DNA from: Rufibacter psychrotolerans
GTDB taxonomy: Bacteria; Bacteroidota; Bacteroidia; Cytophagales; Hymenobacteraceae
Reading direction: 5' to 3'
NCBI RefSeq assembly: GCF_016924645.1
Contig: NZ_JAFFJV010000023.1
Coordinates: 49,027-113,026 of the forward strand
Length of the DNA stretch: 64,000 nt
Part shown: one piece after another, positions 63,506-64,000 of the stretch
Layout: every line of letters begins with the position of its first letter
Numbering within the stretch: the stretch's first letter is position 1
Notes under the pieces: generated by a model
What the model was told of the DNA's origin: nothing
The model's input: the letters and a program-made list of their open reading frames with translations, nothing else
Database searches by the model: none
Position numbers and translations under genes: made by a program

Positions 63506-63577
63506 GTGCTACAACAACAGCTAAACGCCAGCCTCGGCCGACGGCCTCTGCCGCCGTTTAGCCCAGCCGTTACCCGC
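63506..63577 (+). repeat. attC7
   Basis: 72 bp. GTGCTACAAC complements GTTGTAGCAC at the start of cassette 7. Arms AGCTAAACG / CGTTTAGCCC as in attC3, centre CGGCCGACGGCC. Right core G63569 | TTACCCGC. Confidence 0.85.
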
Positions 63578-64000
63578 AATTGAAAAAATAAAAATCAGCT
63601 GTCACAGCAGAAAAATTATCGGCTAAATTGGCAATCAAGAACAAGAGTAGCAGAAGAATTTAGTTAGCTTAGCAAAAGAAAGATAGCGCCGCTCGACTTT
63701 TACCAGCGATTGTGGCAGAAGAAGAATTGATGTAAAATTCGTGCATAATCTAAGTGCAGCTCATTCCGGCCGATGGCCACCGTTTTGGAGCCGTTTTGGG
63801 TAAATCAAGCCAAAAACAGGCAACACCGACTTTAATCGGCAAGAGTAGCAATAGAGAAATCCGCAAAACGTTCACTTGCGGTTCTTACCGGCCGATGGCC
63901 AGCGTTTTAGAACCGTTTTTAGGTATTTAGGGCAAAAACAGGAACAGGGATAAAGTAGCAAGAGAAGCAGAAGCAAGAAAACAACAGCGGGTAACAATGG
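63570..64000 (+). mobile_element. Cassette 8 (partial), identical copy of cassette 4
   Basis: All 431 bases in the window are identical to the start of cassette 4, including the first bases of its attC (GCGGGTAAC). No gene. It is cut by the window end. Confidence 0.8.

Larger units (their letters stand above)
59509..64000 (+). mobile_element. Integron-type gene cassette array without a visible integrase (CALIN-like)
   Basis: Eight units in a row, all in plus orientation, each closed by an imperfect palindrome with the centre CGGCCGACGGCC. In every complete unit the first 8-10 bases (GTT...) are the exact complement of the left end of its own closing palindrome (...AAC): seven of seven. That is the known attC/cassette geometry, since the split GTTRRRY core of a circular cassette is shared between unit start and attC end. 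The array begins at an abrupt composition change and continues past 64000. No IntI-type integrase gene is in the window. Confidence 0.85.

Noticed and set aside
60340..63577. Regularly returning CGGCCGACGGCC motif considered as a CRISPR array
   Set aside because: Spacing is 400-600 bp, the spaces carry genes and each repeat has unit-specific ends; this fits attC sites.
1..64000. tRNA, rRNA, tmRNA or known riboswitches
   Set aside because: None could be recognised by eye on either strand; a covariance search would be needed to exclude them.

Overview
The window looks like a chromosomal segment of a GC-rich member of the Bacteroidota, most likely a cytophagalean of the Hymenobacteraceae type (Rufibacter/Pontibacter/Hymenobacter-like). 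The signs are C-terminal type IX secretion (T9SS) sorting domains, NHL/IPT cell-surface proteins, weak or absent Shine-Dalgarno sites, one promoter of the Bacteroidota TTTG/TAnnTTTG form, and an alpha-2-macroglobulin/PBP1C pair. The genus is an inference from gene content only.

Region 1 (1-18722, minus strand) is one long operon for an extracellular contractile injection system (eCIS; AFP/PVC-like). In transcription order it encodes a DUF4255 cap protein, an unknown protein with a carbohydrate-binding-like motif, a large sheath protein, two tube proteins, a DUF5908 mini-protein, a LysM-ended tube/hub protein, a VgrG-like spike, a PAAR tip, a gp25 baseplate protein, two giant baseplate-J/Afp11-12-like proteins, and a large protein that runs off the left edge and ends, as far as visible, in a carboxypeptidase-regulatory-like domain plus SprB-like repeats. 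The AAA+ ATPase and tape measure expected of an eCIS are not in the window and probably lie beyond base 1.

Region 2 (19.5-25.7 kb, minus strand) holds a START/AHSA1 protein and then a compact set that looks like an immune or signalling module: a secreted TPR protein, a membrane-anchored TIR protein with a plausible catalytic Glu, a patatin-like phospholipase, and a DUF4071-type protein with a nucleoside-deoxyribosyltransferase-like N-terminus. The last two overlap by 4 bp. No cyclic-nucleotide synthase is visible, so this is not a recognisable CBASS or Thoeris operon.

Region 3 (26.8-59 kb) is ordinary chromosome. It has secreted polysaccharide hydrolases (a sialate O-acetylesterase-family esterase and a GH10 xylanase, both with T9SS tails, and a GH26 mannanase lipoprotein), an ankyrin protein, an outer-membrane barrel, NDH-2, WrbA, a YihY/BrkB protein, a 1500-residue NHL/IPT surface protein, an AcuI/YhdH oxidoreductase, an alpha/beta hydrolase, CysQ, the alpha-2-macroglobulin and PBP1C pair, and a universal stress protein. 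A roughly 40-bp imperfect palindrome recurs in the intergenic gaps more than 15 times and often sits where a terminator is expected.

Region 4 (59.5-64 kb) changes abruptly to AT-rich small genes, all on the plus strand, separated by seven about 73-bp (one 136-bp) imperfect palindromes. The first bases of every unit are the exact reverse complement (8-10 bp) of the left end of the palindrome that closes the same unit. This is the diagnostic geometry of integron gene cassettes and attC sites, so the region is read as a cassette array without a visible integrase. Two cassettes without a convincing gene are identical over at least 431 bp and a third is a diverged relative. The array continues past base 64000.
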